DNA of 64,000 bases from Teratosphaeria epicoccoides (GCA_021401465.1 JADDMT010000010.1:1-64000); one strand, 5' to 3'. Shown: positions 10,031 through 23,035, counted from the stretch's first letter. The notes: generated by a model from the letters alone, not told the origin. Numbers and translations are program-made.

Positions 10031-10655
10031 CTACCCCTCCTCCTATAAGGATGTCCCTAGCCTTACTAAGTAATACATGTAGAACATATAGGGTATAGGA
10101 TATAGCATGCTTATACTACGTAAGGGTAAATAGGTAGATAGCCTATATAACATGTGTTATGTGTATACCTTAATACCTTCATAGCGAGTACAGGGCAGAG
10201 GCTACTAACTCAGGTAGGTTTTAACCTGTTACATGTTAGGCAGCTTCATAACACCTTCGCTTTACATGTAGATTAAGATATCAGGATACTATAAGCACGT
10301 ACTTTAGTTAATCCTTGAAATTATAGGGCAAGCATGCGCGCTAGCCTCGCCAAGTAGCTTAGCTGTCCCTATTTAGTCATGACTATAGAGAACATGTTGT
10401 AGAACCTTAGGGTAGTAGGAAGGTATGCAGACACTCTACGCGCGCTACTTGAAACAGTAGGAGCGTGCTCCTAGCGCGGGTCTTGCCACATTTTCATGCT
10501 AGTAGGCTAGCATGAGTATAGTTAGCACACATGCGTAATAGCCGCATTATCTGTTCTTGTATTATTAGGTCCTCTTGTAAGTTAATTAAAGGTAGGTACT
10601 CTGCGCATGTAGTTCGAGTTACTAGCTTAACAGTTGCGATAGGTAACAGGGGGGC
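10031..10655. other. A-family segment between 3' LTR and antisense-gene promoter
   Basis: Starts with the polypurine tract (minus strand AGGAGGGGTAG beside the LTR) and runs to the point where X1 begins, just before the position of the TATA box in other copies. No coding frame seen. Confidence 0.8.
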
Positions 10656-10832
10656 TGTAAAGGGCGAGGCCCTAAGTCTTGGCACAGGCTAGGGCCTGTG
10701 CGACGCGACCCCTGACGAGGCTAGCTAAGGCTGGCTATAAAAGACTAGACAGCTAGCAGATAGTCCCTCTCTCCTCATCGTACTTGTTAAATACCACATG
10801 AACCCCTGTGTATATGTCGTTTACCTGTGACA
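10656..10832 (+). repeat. X1 5' LTR (177 bp)
   Basis: TGTAAAGGGC to CTGTGACA. Contains TATAAAAG near 10737-10744, a plausible element promoter. It is 10 bp longer than the other X LTRs (extra copy of an AGGCTAGCTA-like unit just before the TATA). Confidence 0.92.
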
Positions 10833-10925
10833 TTAAGTACGATCGATTTCACTATAGAAAGGCTATCTCCTAGCTAATTAACCCTAGTGTCTAAAGGATC
10901 TACGAACGAGGAAGCGTTAGCAGAA

Positions 10926-12059
10926 ATGCGCCGTGTCGTCGAGGGAATGCATACCTAGTAACAGCAAATTATGGCTAAGCTAACAGCCATGCAGGCCGCG
11001 CTAAATGAATTAGAGTCCTAATAGCGACAAAACCTAGGCGCCCTGTCAGAGGAGCTGCTAAAGGCTCTCGCGGACGCGCTAGCCGTAGCAATGCGTGCGA
11101 ACTCTAGCATAGAACTAACGGGACCCTAAGAGTAGAGGCTACTAACGTAGGACAGAAGAGCCGAATTATTTAGGGATTACCTGCTCTGTATTAGGAGTTC
11201 GCTTAGGGCGCACTCTAGGATAAAACCCCTAATAGGCGTAGATTATTACTAGAACACAATCTACGACACCCTCCCCGCTCGCTAGCGCGCCTAGATGCGC
11301 TATTTCTAGGAGAAAGGAGGCCCGGACAGGGCAAAGGACCCTAAAGCTTTCCTCACGTAACTCGAGGCTATGTTCGCGGATAGTAACAAGACAGCGAAAG
11401 CTCTAGAACAGCTTACGAACCTCTGACACGTAGCAGGCTAGCCATGGCACAAGTACTAGCTAGAATTTGACGAACTCCTGCTGTTAGTAGGAGGGGACTA
11501 GTAGACAGATAACGCGAAGATCGGATACCTCAAGAATTCGTTCTCGAATCCTGCTAGGATGTACATAGCGAACGTAAGAGATAAGGGGGACTACTACGCG
11601 TTTGCAGAGGAGGTCGAAAGGGTCATGACAAACTCTAAGGCAACCGACTAGTTCAAGGTAGCCTATAGGAGGTAGTTAAGGGAAAAGAACAAGGACTCTA
11701 AAGGTATTCCCGTAGCTGCTATGTAGATGCCTAACCCTAGGGTCGGATCCTGAATAGACGCGGATAGGGATACGGTTATAGTACTAACTCGTACTATAGG
11801 AGACCGATATGACGGCAAAGGACCCTAACAAAACAACGGGGGAAAACAACGCGCTAAATAGGTAGACACTACAGAGAGAGAGAAACGCTAGGAGAATAAC
11901 CTGTGCTACTATTACGGAGCGTCTAGACACTAATTTAAGGGGTGTCCCTACGCCTTAGCTATACCCCTAGCCTAGATAAACAAAACTAGAGTGTCGCCAT
12001 TGCTAGAGGACGATAGAATAGCAGAGGAACCTAGGAGGAAAAACTCGGGAAAAGATTAA
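10926..12059 (+). pseudogene. gag: X1 gag with CCHC zinc knuckle
   Basis: Frame from ATG 10926; homologous upstream codons to about 10900 are also open, so the start is approximate. N-terminal coiled region with Ala- and Gln-rich repeats, then a capsid-like domain (about 11150-11700). The zinc knuckle at 11895-11950 reads C-Y-Y-Y-GASR-H-xFKG-C: the second Cys is Tyr by TGC to TAC. It ends at TAA 12057-12059, which directly follows the slippery heptamer. Broken by many TAG codons. Confidence 0.85.
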
Positions 12060-12087
12060 CTCCCGCTTAGAGTTAGGAAGCAGGAGT
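12047..12087 (+). promoter_or_regulatory. -1 frameshift signal of X1: GGGAAAA plus 10-bp hairpin
   Basis: The gag frame reads TCG GGA AAA GAT TAA, so GGGAAAA is in slippery phase and the gag stop follows two codons later. After a 5-nt spacer come arms 12059-12068 and 12078-12087 with a 9-nt loop and one mismatch that is a C-to-T or G-to-A change. Protease, RT and integrase are in the frame reached by this -1 slip. The same signal is in X2 at 51900-51940. Confidence 0.8.
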
Positions 12088-15000
12088 AACGGAGACATTA
12101 GCAGAAGGATAGGAGAGAGTTAAGGGATCCATGGACAGGAACCTGATTTATACTAATGTAGTCCTAGCAAATAATACTAGGACATTAGCTCTTATCGATA
12201 AGGGGTGCTAATACTACGCTGCAATTAACAGAGACCTAGTAAAAGGTCTTAGCTTAAGCTTAATAAGCAAAGAGTCGCGCATAGCGAGGGGCGTAACAGC
12301 GTCGATGCGAGACTCCGCGGTAGAAGGAGTAGTCACCTTCTAGATAGAAATTGAGGGGTTCTAGCAACTAGTGTACGTATATGTAGTAAAGGATCTAGCC
12401 TTCCCCCTGATACTAGGGAACCCCTAGAAGGCTCACAATAAAGTGCGGACCGCGCCAGAAAGGCGTCAGTATTAGCATAGGAGAGCGGGACAGTAGATAG
12501 ACGAAGGACAGAACTACCGAGAATACAAGGACTGCAGGAACTTTACCTAGGTATGCGTAACTACGACGGCAGATGTCGCGGAGGCCTTAAAGGCAAAGGA
12601 ATATCCGACGCTAGACGAGTTAAGAGAGGCGCTACCTCTAGAGCTTTAGTACATAGCTCCGCTATTCTGCTGCTAAGAAGCGGAAAAATTAGCGCCATAC
12701 CGCCCTAGCATTAACTACCGCATCGAACTCCGCGAAGGACTAGACGGATCCTAACCGGCTCTGCCGTAGGGACCCCTATATAGCATGTCGAAGGAGGAAC
12801 TACTTGTTTTAAGGAAGTCCTTAGACGAACTGTTAGGGAAGGGATTCATTCGGCCTACTAACTTAGAGGCTACGGCTCCTGTGCTTTTTGTCTAGAAGCT
12901 AGGAGGAGGGCTCTAGTTCTGCTGCGATTACCGCGCCCTTAACGCGATCACAAAGCAAGATAGGTACCCCCTCCTGTTAATACTAGAGACCTTAAGGAAC
13001 CTCACGGGCGCCTAGTAGCTTACTAAGGTAGACGTAGTGTCAGCCTTCTACTAAATCCGTATAGCGAAAGGCTATGAGTACAAGACAGCCTTCCGCACGA
13101 GGTTCGGTTCATTTAAATAGCTAGTATGTCCGTTCGGTTTATCCGGGGCTCTAGTAACGTTCTAACGATATATTAACACACTACTACGCGAGGAATTAGA
13201 CGACTGCGCCTCCGCGTACATAGACGACGTTATTATATATAGCGGCAGTTCGCGAGAAGACTATTTCGCTAAAGTAACGCGAGTACTCTAGAAGCTCTAG
13301 GACAGGGGCCTCTACCTTAACCCTAGGAAGAGCGAGTTTGCTAAAAAGGATATCAAGTACCTAGGGTTCATGATCTATGCTAACGGAAAAGGCGTAGGGA
13401 CCGAGCTAGAAAAGGTAGAGGCCGTACGTAACTAGGAGTAGCTAAAAACACAAAAGGAAGTCTGTAGATTCCTCGGCTTCGCTAACTACTACAGGATGTT
13501 TATCCCGAACTACTCGAAGACAGCTAGGCCCTTGACGGCGCTTACAGGGAAGGGCAGGCCGTTCTCCTAGGGGGAACTCGAGGAGTCCGCATTTAGAACG
13601 CTAAAAGCGAAGTTCTGTTTAGCGCTAGTCCTTTCTTAATAGAACCTGGAGCTGCCGACCTTTTTAGAGACTAACTACAGCGGGTTTGCGTTAGGGGCAG
13701 CTCTCCTGCAAGAAAGTAACAGAGTCTGGAGACTAGTAGGCTTCTTCTCGCAGAAACTCAATAAGGCGGAGATTAATTATAACATCTATAACAAGGAGAT
13801 GCTAGCCGTGATATCTAGCCTTAAGTTCTAGGGCCCTAAGCTGAAGTCGTGTAGGCCCTTCACTATTCTCACGGACTACAAAAACCTGGAATACTTCATG
13901 GTCAAGCGACAGCTGTCCGAGCGGCAGATACGGTAGTATGAGACCCTCGCGTAATTCTAGTTCTCCTTAGTATATCGCCTAGGCGCCAAAGGAGTAGTCC
14001 CGGACGCATTGTCAAGACGAGAACAGGACACGCTAGGGGCAGAAGATAAGGAATCACGGTTTAAGAGGTTTTTGGACCTAGAAGTCATGGAGAGTTAGCC
14101 GGACCCTGTAGACGAGAGCAGAGACGTCGTACTAATTACCTCGACTAGCCTACTACCTACTACCGTAGTAGAGAACGAATAGCAACTCGCTAACTCCGTA
14201 ACCTCTAACTAGGAGCCTATTAGGCCGTTCTAGGACGGCACCCTTAATGACTTATAGGCAGCCACGGTAGAGAAAGACGAGCTATACTCGACAGTGTTAA
14301 AAGTAGTAAAGGGCAGCTCCTAGGCGCTACTAGCTAGAGCAAGGCTAAAACTACAAGCGGGGGACTACAAGATCGACAAGAGGGGCTTCCTGCGATACCG
14401 CGACAAACTATGGGTCCTAGGAGCAAACGACAGTCAGCCTAGGTGCGAGACCTCGGACTCTAGGGACGAAAGCGACGACATGCTTAGGACAAAGCTCATT
14501 TAGTCTGTGCATGACGCTACAGTATATAGGTACCTAGGACAGGACGCTACGACGATAATCCTAGGGCGCAATTTCTACTAGCCGTTGCTATCTAAGCATG
14601 TCTGGCGGTTCCTAAGGAACTGCGACTACTATAGTTGTAATAAGGTATAGAGAGAGTACAAGCATAGACTACTAAAGCTATTACTAGTTCCTGACAGATT
14701 CTTCTAGGAGATCTTAATGGACTTTATGACGGACCTGCCCGATTCCGAGGGATGTCGATACCTGTAGGTTATTAAGGATCGCCTATACAAGTACGTAGTT
14801 TTGCAGGTAATACCTAGCATGAAAGCAGAGGAATACGCGGAGAAGTTCATAGATTGCTAGGCCTAGTACTATAGAATGCTAACGGCTATTACGAGCGACT
14901 AGGGCACTAACTAGACTAGCACCTTCTAGACGACCTTCTGTAAAGGAATAGGCGTGTCCTAGCGGTTAAGCTCCGCGTACTACCTACAAACAGACAGAGG

Positions 15001-15287
15001 CCCTAAACGCCTGAACTAAGAGGTGCAAGCGTACCTCTAGAACTATATTAACTATAAGCAATCCGACTAGAAGCGATAGCTCCCTGTAGCTTAACTAGCG
15101 CTAAACAGGAGGTATCATTCGGGAATTAGTATAAGCCTCTTCTTCGCTACCTATAGCTACGAAGCATAGGGCCCCGTACCTTTAACCGAGGACCCCGTAG
15201 GGCCTAGCCTGTTAAAAGCAGCCGAGAGGGCAAGGGCGTTTGTAGGAAAGATTCAGGACATAACGGGAATCTGCTAAGCAACAATAG

Positions 15288-15647
15288 TAATATAGATGTA
15301 TATGCTATATGATATAAAAATATCTCGTAGTATGACAGAGTAATCCGACCTTTTAGTAAGTACAAGATAGCGCTGCTTTCTGCTTATCGCAGAGGTAGCG
15401 CTAAGGGTGCTTATAACCCCTGACGCTCCTTAATTAGGGAAAGCATGTCTAAGCCTAACCCCGTAGGGGTACTATAGGAAGAGCGACGTAGGGGCGTCCT
15501 ATGTCGACAACTAATCCTACTTAGACGACATACAAGCTAACGTATGTACGAAGGACCCCCTTACTATATGTAGCAGGGTTACTACATGCTAAGGGCAGGC
15601 ATCGGAACCTATGCGGCTCTAATAGCCCCCTAGTATTAACCGTATTA
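15288..15647 (-). repeat. A1 3' LTR
   Basis: 360 bp, TAATATAG to CGTATTA. The polypurine tract (minus strand AGGAGGAGGGGTAG) follows at once at 15648. Confidence 0.95.
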
Positions 15648-16282
15648 CTACCCCTCCTCCTATGAGGATGTCCCTAGCCTTACTAGGTAATACACGCGGA
15701 ACGTATAGGGTACAGGATATAGCATGCTCACACCGCGCAAGGATGAATAGGTAGATAGCCTACGTAACATATGTCATGCGTATACCTTAATACCTTCGTA
15801 GCGAGTACAGGGCGGAGGCTACTAACTCGGGCGGGTTTTAATCCGTTACATGTTAGGCAGCTTTGTAACACCTTTGCTTTACATGTAGATCGAGATATCA
15901 GGAAACTACAAGTACGTACTTTAGTTAATCCTTGAAATTATAGGGCGAGCATGCGCGCCGGCCTCGCCAAGTAGCTTAGCCGTCCCTATTTAGTCGTGAC
16001 CGTGAAGAACGTGTCGCAGAACCTTAGGGTAGTAGGAAAGTACGCGGACGCTCTACGCGCGCCGCTCGAAACGGCAGGAGCGCGCTCCTAGCGCGGGCCT
16101 CGCCACATTTTCATGCTAGTAGGCTAGCACAAGTGCAGTTAGCGCACATGCGTAATAGCCACGTTATCCGTTATTGCATTATTCGGTCCCCTTATAAGTT
16201 AACTAAAGGCAGGTACTCTGCGCATGTAGTTCGAGTTACTAGCTTAACAGTTGTGATAGGTAACAGGGGGGCTGTTAGAGGG
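15648..16282. other. A1 upstream region of the antisense gene
   Basis: About 630 bp without coding frame between the polypurine tract and the TATA box. Conserved in length in all A copies. Likely promoter and upstream region of the antisense gene, overlapping the 3' untranslated part of the element transcript. Confidence 0.6.
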
Positions 16283-16289
16283 TATAAAA
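16283..16289 (+). promoter_or_regulatory. TATA box of the A1 antisense gene
   Basis: TATAAAA 157 nt before the ATG at 16446, conserved in position in A2, A3 and A5. Followed by a CT-rich leader with a C-T-T-C-T-T run. Confidence 0.7.
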
Positions 16290-16445
16290 ACCTCGTCGCT
16301 TCCTAAACTTTCCTGTTCTAAGATACTAACATTAACCTCCGCTCCTACTTCGCTTAGCTTGCGCCTCGCTATGTCTACAGGTCTAAACTAGAGCTTCTTC
16401 TTCTTTAATCAATCAATCAAGATCAACTAACTCGTCTTAGCTATA

Positions 16446-17942
16446 ATGGCTCATATGCTGCAGACTAAGTTTGACGCTACTTACTCTGCCCGCGATTGTC
16501 GCTTGTGTCGACGATACCTTGACAACCTTAGTAGCCAAGCTACACACATTTCTCCTCTGCATGTTAGTAAGGCGTCCCCTACCCGCGAGGTATGCATGAC
16601 TTATACTAACCGAAGCGTAGCCGAGATCTACGTCAGCGGATTTAATGAGGGTAGTATCTACCGTAGTTGTGTTAACTGTAATAGCAAGCATCAAAAATGC
16701 CAAGACCTCCCTAAAGAGGTATATAGCGAGTACAACTAGCTCTGCTATAACATTGATGACTTCTAGAGTACGCGTAACGAGGGGGTTGCTAAAGGCACTC
16801 TGACTATAAACAGGCTACAAGCTAAGTACCGCGAGGTACTCGCCTACCTGCTTGGCGCCCTCTTATGCTTCACCGCGACTACTAACCGTTCTTACGGTAG
16901 TGTTCGCTTCGACTCTCTGCTAACAGGCGAAAACGTTTGTCTAGGTCTAATCGCAGACTTAGTCTAGAAGATCTTGAAGGTACTAACTGTTAGGGTTAAG
17001 ACCTTCGCCATAGTACGCATATAGTACAGGTACCCTCTAAGTATGAATGCTAACTTTCTCCGCTAGGCTAACGTTAGCGTCGAGAAATATCCGACTAGCT
17101 GTCAGCGTTAGCAACTTAGGGCCCTTGCCTCTATTAACGATGACTTTAAGACGAGGATGATCTGCAAGAAGGTTATCAAGCAATTCACCGCTCCCGCTAC
17201 TAAGGCTACGCCCTAGCGCTATACCGAGAGACAGCCTACCTCTAAGCCGGTCCTAAGGACTAAGCTATAAGTTACTTACTCGAATCCTGTCGCGTGCATA
17301 CAGCTAACACATTATAGCGCCGCCGCCTACGCCGCCTCGACGCTACTGTCTAAGAAGAAGAAGAAGGCTAGGGCCGAAATTAAGGTTAGCGACAAGGAAG
17401 CCGAACCTTCCCTACTTGTAATCCGCACTACGTCCGTCAAGACGCTAAGGCACAAGCCTCTAGGCCAGATCTTTAAGGATAAGGAGGATGACAATGTCTA
17501 GGATACCTTTAGTCCTAACGTAGTCCCTTCGCGCTATAGTGTCACTATACTAGTTACGCCTAAGGAGGACACTAAGTCCGATGATGTAGTCGACACTCAT
17601 GTCAAGAAGCGCAAGACGATCTCGAGGGCTAAGCGCGACAGCCGCAAGCGCGCTCGAGTCTCTTCGCCTTCTAATGCTAAGGATGAGGTAGTCGTCGCGA
17701 CTAGGCGTAGTAAGGGTATCGCTAGCTCTCTAGCTACTATAGGCTCTAAAGACGAGCTCCCTCGCAACCTACTAAAGAAGAAGATGCTAGCCTCTCTTTG
17801 TAGCGTTGCTACTCCTGTTACTCATAGTCGCTTTAGGGTGTTTAGTAGACCCCGTACAGGTAGGTAGTCCCTAGCGGACCGTAACAAGAAAGACTCTTCT
17901 ACTTTAGGTTTAGTCAGGAAGCCCCTAACTAGTAGTCGCTAA
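16446..17942 (+). pseudogene. A1 antisense accessory gene, 498 codons, Cys-rich N-terminus and basic tail
   Basis: Lies between pol and 3' LTR, convergent with gag-pol; the two stops are 140 bp apart. One frame from ATG to TAA 17940-17942, with internal TAG/TAA stops only at RIP-type positions. N-terminus: C18-x2-C21, C50, then C75-x2-C78-x6-C85 (CVNCNSKHQKC), like half of a fungal Zn2Cys6 cluster or a small zinc ribbon. Middle (about 110-240): globular, with a LLTGENVCLGLIADLV stretch. From about 300: disordered, with Lys/Arg blocks near 303, 388, 400 and 444, suggesting nuclear or nucleic-acid binding. Exactly equal length in A2, A3 and A5, so it was under coding constraint before decay. 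As I recall, an antisense gene (brtn) is known in a Boty-like Botrytis element; homology untested. Function unknown. Confidence 0.85.
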
Positions 17943-18082
17943 GCATTAGCTACGAAGCTAATCTGAGCATGTCTCTTGTTCTTCTTAGGTTTATTCTAGG
18001 TGTGTCTTTAGGCATTAATGATGTATAAGTAGGGCGTTTGCTTCTTATTGTCACTTCGCGCGTTATACGCTACATATATGTG

Positions 18083-21000
18083 TCAAGAATTCTGCTCTAG
18101 AACCCTTATCTTCCTACAAATCGACCTTCTTAAGACCTGCTCACGCCTCCTCTACTCTTCAAATTCACGAATAGCTTCTAGAGCGTTCTTGTAGTCTTTA
18201 GCCGGAACCTATTATGTGTACTTAGGTAGGTATCCTTTCTACTTCACTAGATAGTACGTTACGCCCTTACGTCGCATACTGTCCTTAATACCCTTGACTT
18301 CCTACTCTTCGTTCTCTTCTGCTACTAGCATCGGGTCCGCGGGCTCTTCGCTCTTACGCTGTACCTATAGTTCGAGTAGAGATACGTAGAAGACGTCATG
18401 CACACGATACGACAATGGCAACAATAGCCAGTACGCCTACGAGCCTATCGCGTCGCGTATCCGGAAGGGTCCGACGAACCTTGGCGTCATCTTCTTGCTT
18501 AGAAGTTTTAGCTTGACATTCTTCGTCGACAGTAACACCTTCGTACTAACTACGTACTACATCGGTTTAGCATAGGCGTTATTATGTTTAATCTAGGATT
18601 CTAAGGCCTTTTTCTAGTGTTCTATTAGCACTGAATGTACCTCGCGTATACGCCACGCTAATTCTGCGGCGGCTAGCACTCTCTCCTTAGAAGACTCGTC
18701 CCGAGGCAGTTCTAGGTGTATTTCTGGATTAAAGCCATAAAGAATCTGAAATGGCGACATGCGCATAGTAGCATACATGCTATTATTGACTACAAATTCC
18801 GCTATAGGAATTACGTCGGCCTAGGTATCCTGGTTCTTAGCGTAGTAGCACTAAAGGTACTACTTAAGAGTCTAGTTCATACGTTTAGTCTAACTATTAG
18901 TCTGTAGATAGAATGCTATACTTAGGCGGTACTTAATACGCGCCTTAAACACAAATTCTTGCTAGTATTTACTAGTAAAGACAGAACCTTGATCTAATAG
19001 GATACTTCGGGGGACACTAAAGCGCTATATAACTTCGTCGCGAAGTAGTCGCGCAAGCTCGCCGCTTATGCATCTTTTCGTACATAGGATGAAGACATTT
19101 ATCTTAGAGTATTAGTCGACTACTACAAGGACAGTATTAACTACATTGCCTCTCTACTTTGCTAGCAGCAAATCAGTGATAAAATCTATAGTCAAGTCTT
19201 ACTATAGTCTCTCTAGTAGTAGGAGCGCCTAAGCATTGCCATAGGGGCGATAGCGCCGAGATTTGCTGACCTGGCATGTCTGGCAGGATTTGACATAGTT
19301 AGAGACATCCTGTTCTAGCGTAGGCTACTAGTATTTACGCCTAAGAAGTGCGTTCGTCTTCTCTGCACTAAAATGGCCTGCGAGTTTATCGTCATGATGA
19401 ATACAGAGGAGCTACAAACGGAGTATGTAGTTAGCAGGTACGTAGAGCCTATTGTCAAAGTACTACAAGTCGCCTGACTTAGTCTAGTACTTCGGACTGC
19501 CTATAGTGTCCTAGAGGGCTACACCCTCATTAATCAACTCTAGTTCTTACTCTTGCAACTGCTAAATAAGTCTCGAGACTTCTTTAAAGGGTTCTTTAGA
19601 CATCGCATGCTTACTACATATAAGCTAGTTAACTACCGCATGGATCGAGCTAGACATAGTCGCCATAACTGCCAGATAGGAGGGTTCGTTACTAGCGGAG
19701 GCCGTAAGGCCCTATTAGACCTGTAGTCGACCTACAAGAGGAGCTAACGACAGATCGCTGCCCTAAACTACAAGCTTTGTTTGTAGCGTAGGGAGAAGCT
19801 ATTAGTTACCCTCCTCCCTAGTGTCATAGTCCGGTCGTCGCGAAGGACTATTAGCTAGATTCGTCTTTCTAGAACGATGCTAGATAACGAAGTCAAAGCT
19901 AGCGAGGAAAGTCGCCTACCTTGCTTGCCGACTACTTAGCTACTTCACGCCTATGAAGCCGCGAAGGTTATTATAGTTAGTAAGTACCTTAATAGGGTAC
20001 GCTACGCCTTCGAGGTAGTGTTAGTACTCCTTGAAGCTGTCAACAATAGCTAAAAGCTCTTAGTCATAAGTCTTGTAGTTAAGCTTAGCGCCTTGCATCT
20101 TCCGCGACTAGAAGGCAATCAGGTACTATCGCGTACTACCTTCGTGCGACTAGAGCTGCGATATAATTGCGGCTATTACGAATTTTGAAGTATTAGTCTC
20201 TATCCGGATCTTCGTAGTAGGGTCAAAGTGCCGAAGTATAGGCGTAGTTTAGAAAGCTGCTTTAAGTTTAGAGAAAGCCTTGTACTAAGCCTCCTCCTAA
20301 GGCACTATCCCTGGCTTTTTTCCTTAAATCGCGCCCTTTGCGAGGGCCGTGAGGGGAGCTACAATCTTCGAGTAGGATCGTATGAATCTATAGTAGAAGT
20401 TAGTAAATCCTAGGAACACCTGCACTTCTTAGAGGGTAGTTAGCTATAGCTACTCCGCGATTGCAGATACCCTTTAGTCATCTATGATGACTCCTTCCGT
20501 GGAGACGATGTATCCGAGAAACTTAATCCTATCTGTCAGGAATAAGCACTTCTTTAGGTTCGCGTACAGAGCGAACTTATAGAGCCGTTCGAGTACTATC
20601 CTTAGATGCCAAATATACTCCTCCTTCGAGTCGGAGTAGACTAGTATATTGTCTAAATATACTACGTAGCAGGTGTTAACGAGGCTGGCTAGGGCCCGGT
20701 TAATATACGCTTAGAACGTTGCTAGTACGTTAGTTAAGCTAAATAGCATCACTGTATACTTAAAGTGTCTATACTACGTTCGGAATGTAGTCTTCTACTT
20801 GTCGCCCTTTCGGATCGGTATCTAGTAGTAGGCGTCTTTTAAGTCGATAGACAAGAAGATAGCGGCGCGACTAAGGCGGTCAAGCGTCTCGCTAATAAGT
20901 AGTAGGGGGTAGCGGTTTTTCTAGGTTACTACGTTAAGGCCCCTATAGTTAACATATAGGCGGAGCGTGTTATCCTTCTTCAGGACGAACATAACTAATG

Positions 21001-23035
21001 CTCTAGCCTTACTGTCGCTTCGTCGGATCCACGCGTTCCTTTGCGCCTTGTAGAGATAGTCTCGAAGTGTTTCGAGCTACAATTCTGACATAGGGTATAG
21101 AGGTTAATACGGAGGATTATAACCCTCCTTGAGGTTAATCGCATGTTCCGCGTCTAGGGCCTAGGCATAGGCCGCAGCCTCTGCGTCGAAAATATCGGCG
21201 TATTCCTCTAACTTAGGCAGAAGGGTAACGTCTTCCTTGACGTTCTGTATGCGGACTACATACACGCATTAGACCTTCTTCATGTCCTTATAGAAGCTGT
21301 GTGCGTCACGCATCTACACTACAGGAACTTCGCCTATAGAGCCGTAGAACTAGTTGTTTGTAGCTCCATTAACAACGACTCCCTGCTTGTGGCGCTAAGG
21401 ACGGCTAAGCAGAAGCTCCTTATTAGGAACGTCTTTAGCGTAGAAGACTTCGTTAGTCTCGCGCACTTCTCCTAAGGAGTCCGCAAGTTAGAGGTGTACG
21501 TTATACGCGCCTCGAGCCGCTACGCCTTCGCCCTAAAAGGACTTCATGGTAGGCAGTAGGGCTCCTAGGGCGAGCTGTACGATTACCCTCTAGGGTATCA
21601 CGTTAACCTCTACAAGGTCATCTAACATACAGTCTACTAGCTCAAGCGAGCTATTAACTCAGACCGTACCGGATAGGCGCCAGGCAGGCTACAAGTCTAC
21701 ACTATTAGTAACAGACAGCTTAGATACCCGTAGTAGCCATTCGGTTGTCTTAGGCTTGTCCTTCTTTTGCCTCCCCTCTAGGGAGGTTTCGGACACCTTG
21801 CTTACCTTCTTCCTATCACTTCGTTTAGGACAGCAAGCCGCCTAGTAGTCCCTTGCTCTACAGATGTAGCAGCTACTCGGAGGCTTCTCGCTACCGTCTT
21901 TTAGCTTAGAGGGCTTGTTCCTCTAGAATGAACTACCGCGTTAGACATGACCCCTAGGGCGCTTGTAATAGCAGCCCTTTAGTAGGTCCTCGGGACTTAG
22001 ACGCTTATTATCCTTACTACCTGATTTTCCATTTCGCTTCAAGGTAATCTCCATACGTGTCGTAAGGGACACGAGGTCTTGCCGAGTTGTTAGAAGTTCA
22101 TGAAAAGTCATGATTATGTTCCGAAGATTGTCATCAAGTTTAATAAGCAAGTGCCGCATGCGTTACGTCTTAGTATAGGGTAGTATCTGTCCCTCGAGTG
22201 TAGCAAGGTAGGTAGCGAAGCTAGAGGTTGTTTGTCCCTTCCCCTGCTTAGCCTTCTCGTACTTGACAGACATAGTAAGGGCGCGATTCCCCGGATCCTC
22301 GACCTAGTCGACATAGAACTAGCGAAAGTCCGCCTATATATACGTTCTGTCATAGACCTGCATAAGGTCATACCGCTCATGCTAGTTGTTACAAGGTTCC
22401 TTATCCTCTTCGAGCTACATTACACTAAAGGCGACTTGTTCGCCCTCTATAGAATATCCGCGTAGGTTAAGCATGAAAACTGCCTTACATGCCTGCAAGA
22501 AAGTTCGAGCCTCCTTTAAGGTGTCTCCCTTAAACGGCTTCGGGTTACATGCGTTACGACTACCTCCTAGTTAGCCTACTATGGCCCTGAATTTAGGCAC
22601 TAGGTTTGCAGGCACACGCGGAGAGTCTGCGCCTCCTAGTAAGTTGTCTTCGTAGGTCCCTAGCGTGAAATCTCGCTAGATTTCTTCGTCCGCTAGTTTA
22701 TTAGTACTACTTATAGCGACGTCTTTGTCGTCCTCGCCGTTGTCGCTACTAGAAGCAGTGTAGCTCCGGCTCTAGTTCGCAAGGCGGTTCGCGACCTAAT
22801 TGACAATCATGGCTACAAGGGCCAGGTTAATAGTTAGGGTTAGCTGTAGTCCCTATACAGGGGGTCTATTGCCTTGTCTGCCGCGTAATTAGCCTCTAGC
22901 GGAACTGTCGCTTAATGTAGTGTCGCTCGTAGTAGGTACTTCTGCAGGCTAGTTACTTAGGCTAGCTTCGCTGTCACAGGCGCTTAGGATAGCGCTCGCT
23001 ACGCGTTAGTTGCGAGTTTGTAGTGCTCCGGACAT
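18083..23035 (-). pseudogene. gag-pol: A1 gag-pol, single 1651-codon frame
   Basis: From ATG (MSGALQTRN) to TGA 18083-18085 with no frame change. Order: gag, CCHC knuckle (about residue 390; His is Tyr), protease region, RT, RNase H, integrase, chromodomain (YLVKxKGY near the end). The RT box reads YLDN instead of YLDD (GAC/GAT to AAT at 20648-20659), so it could not polymerise even if stops were read through. Many TAG stops. Confidence 0.9.

Noticed and set aside
10494..10685. 63-aa minus-strand frame crossing the A0/X1 junction
   Set aside because: It spans a junction of two elements and so is a chance frame.
16437..16703. 88-aa minus-strand frames opposite the antisense gene (also 25217-25483, 53390-53581 and the plus frame 41325-41570)
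   Set aside because: They mirror the 498-codon gene on the other strand; only the latter keeps its full frame with a start, a stop and a TATA box.
22232..22574. 60-90 aa plus-strand frames over A gag (also 31178, 59131, 61935 and reverse copies)
   Set aside because: Shadows of gag-pol on the opposite strand, recurring only because the element recurs.
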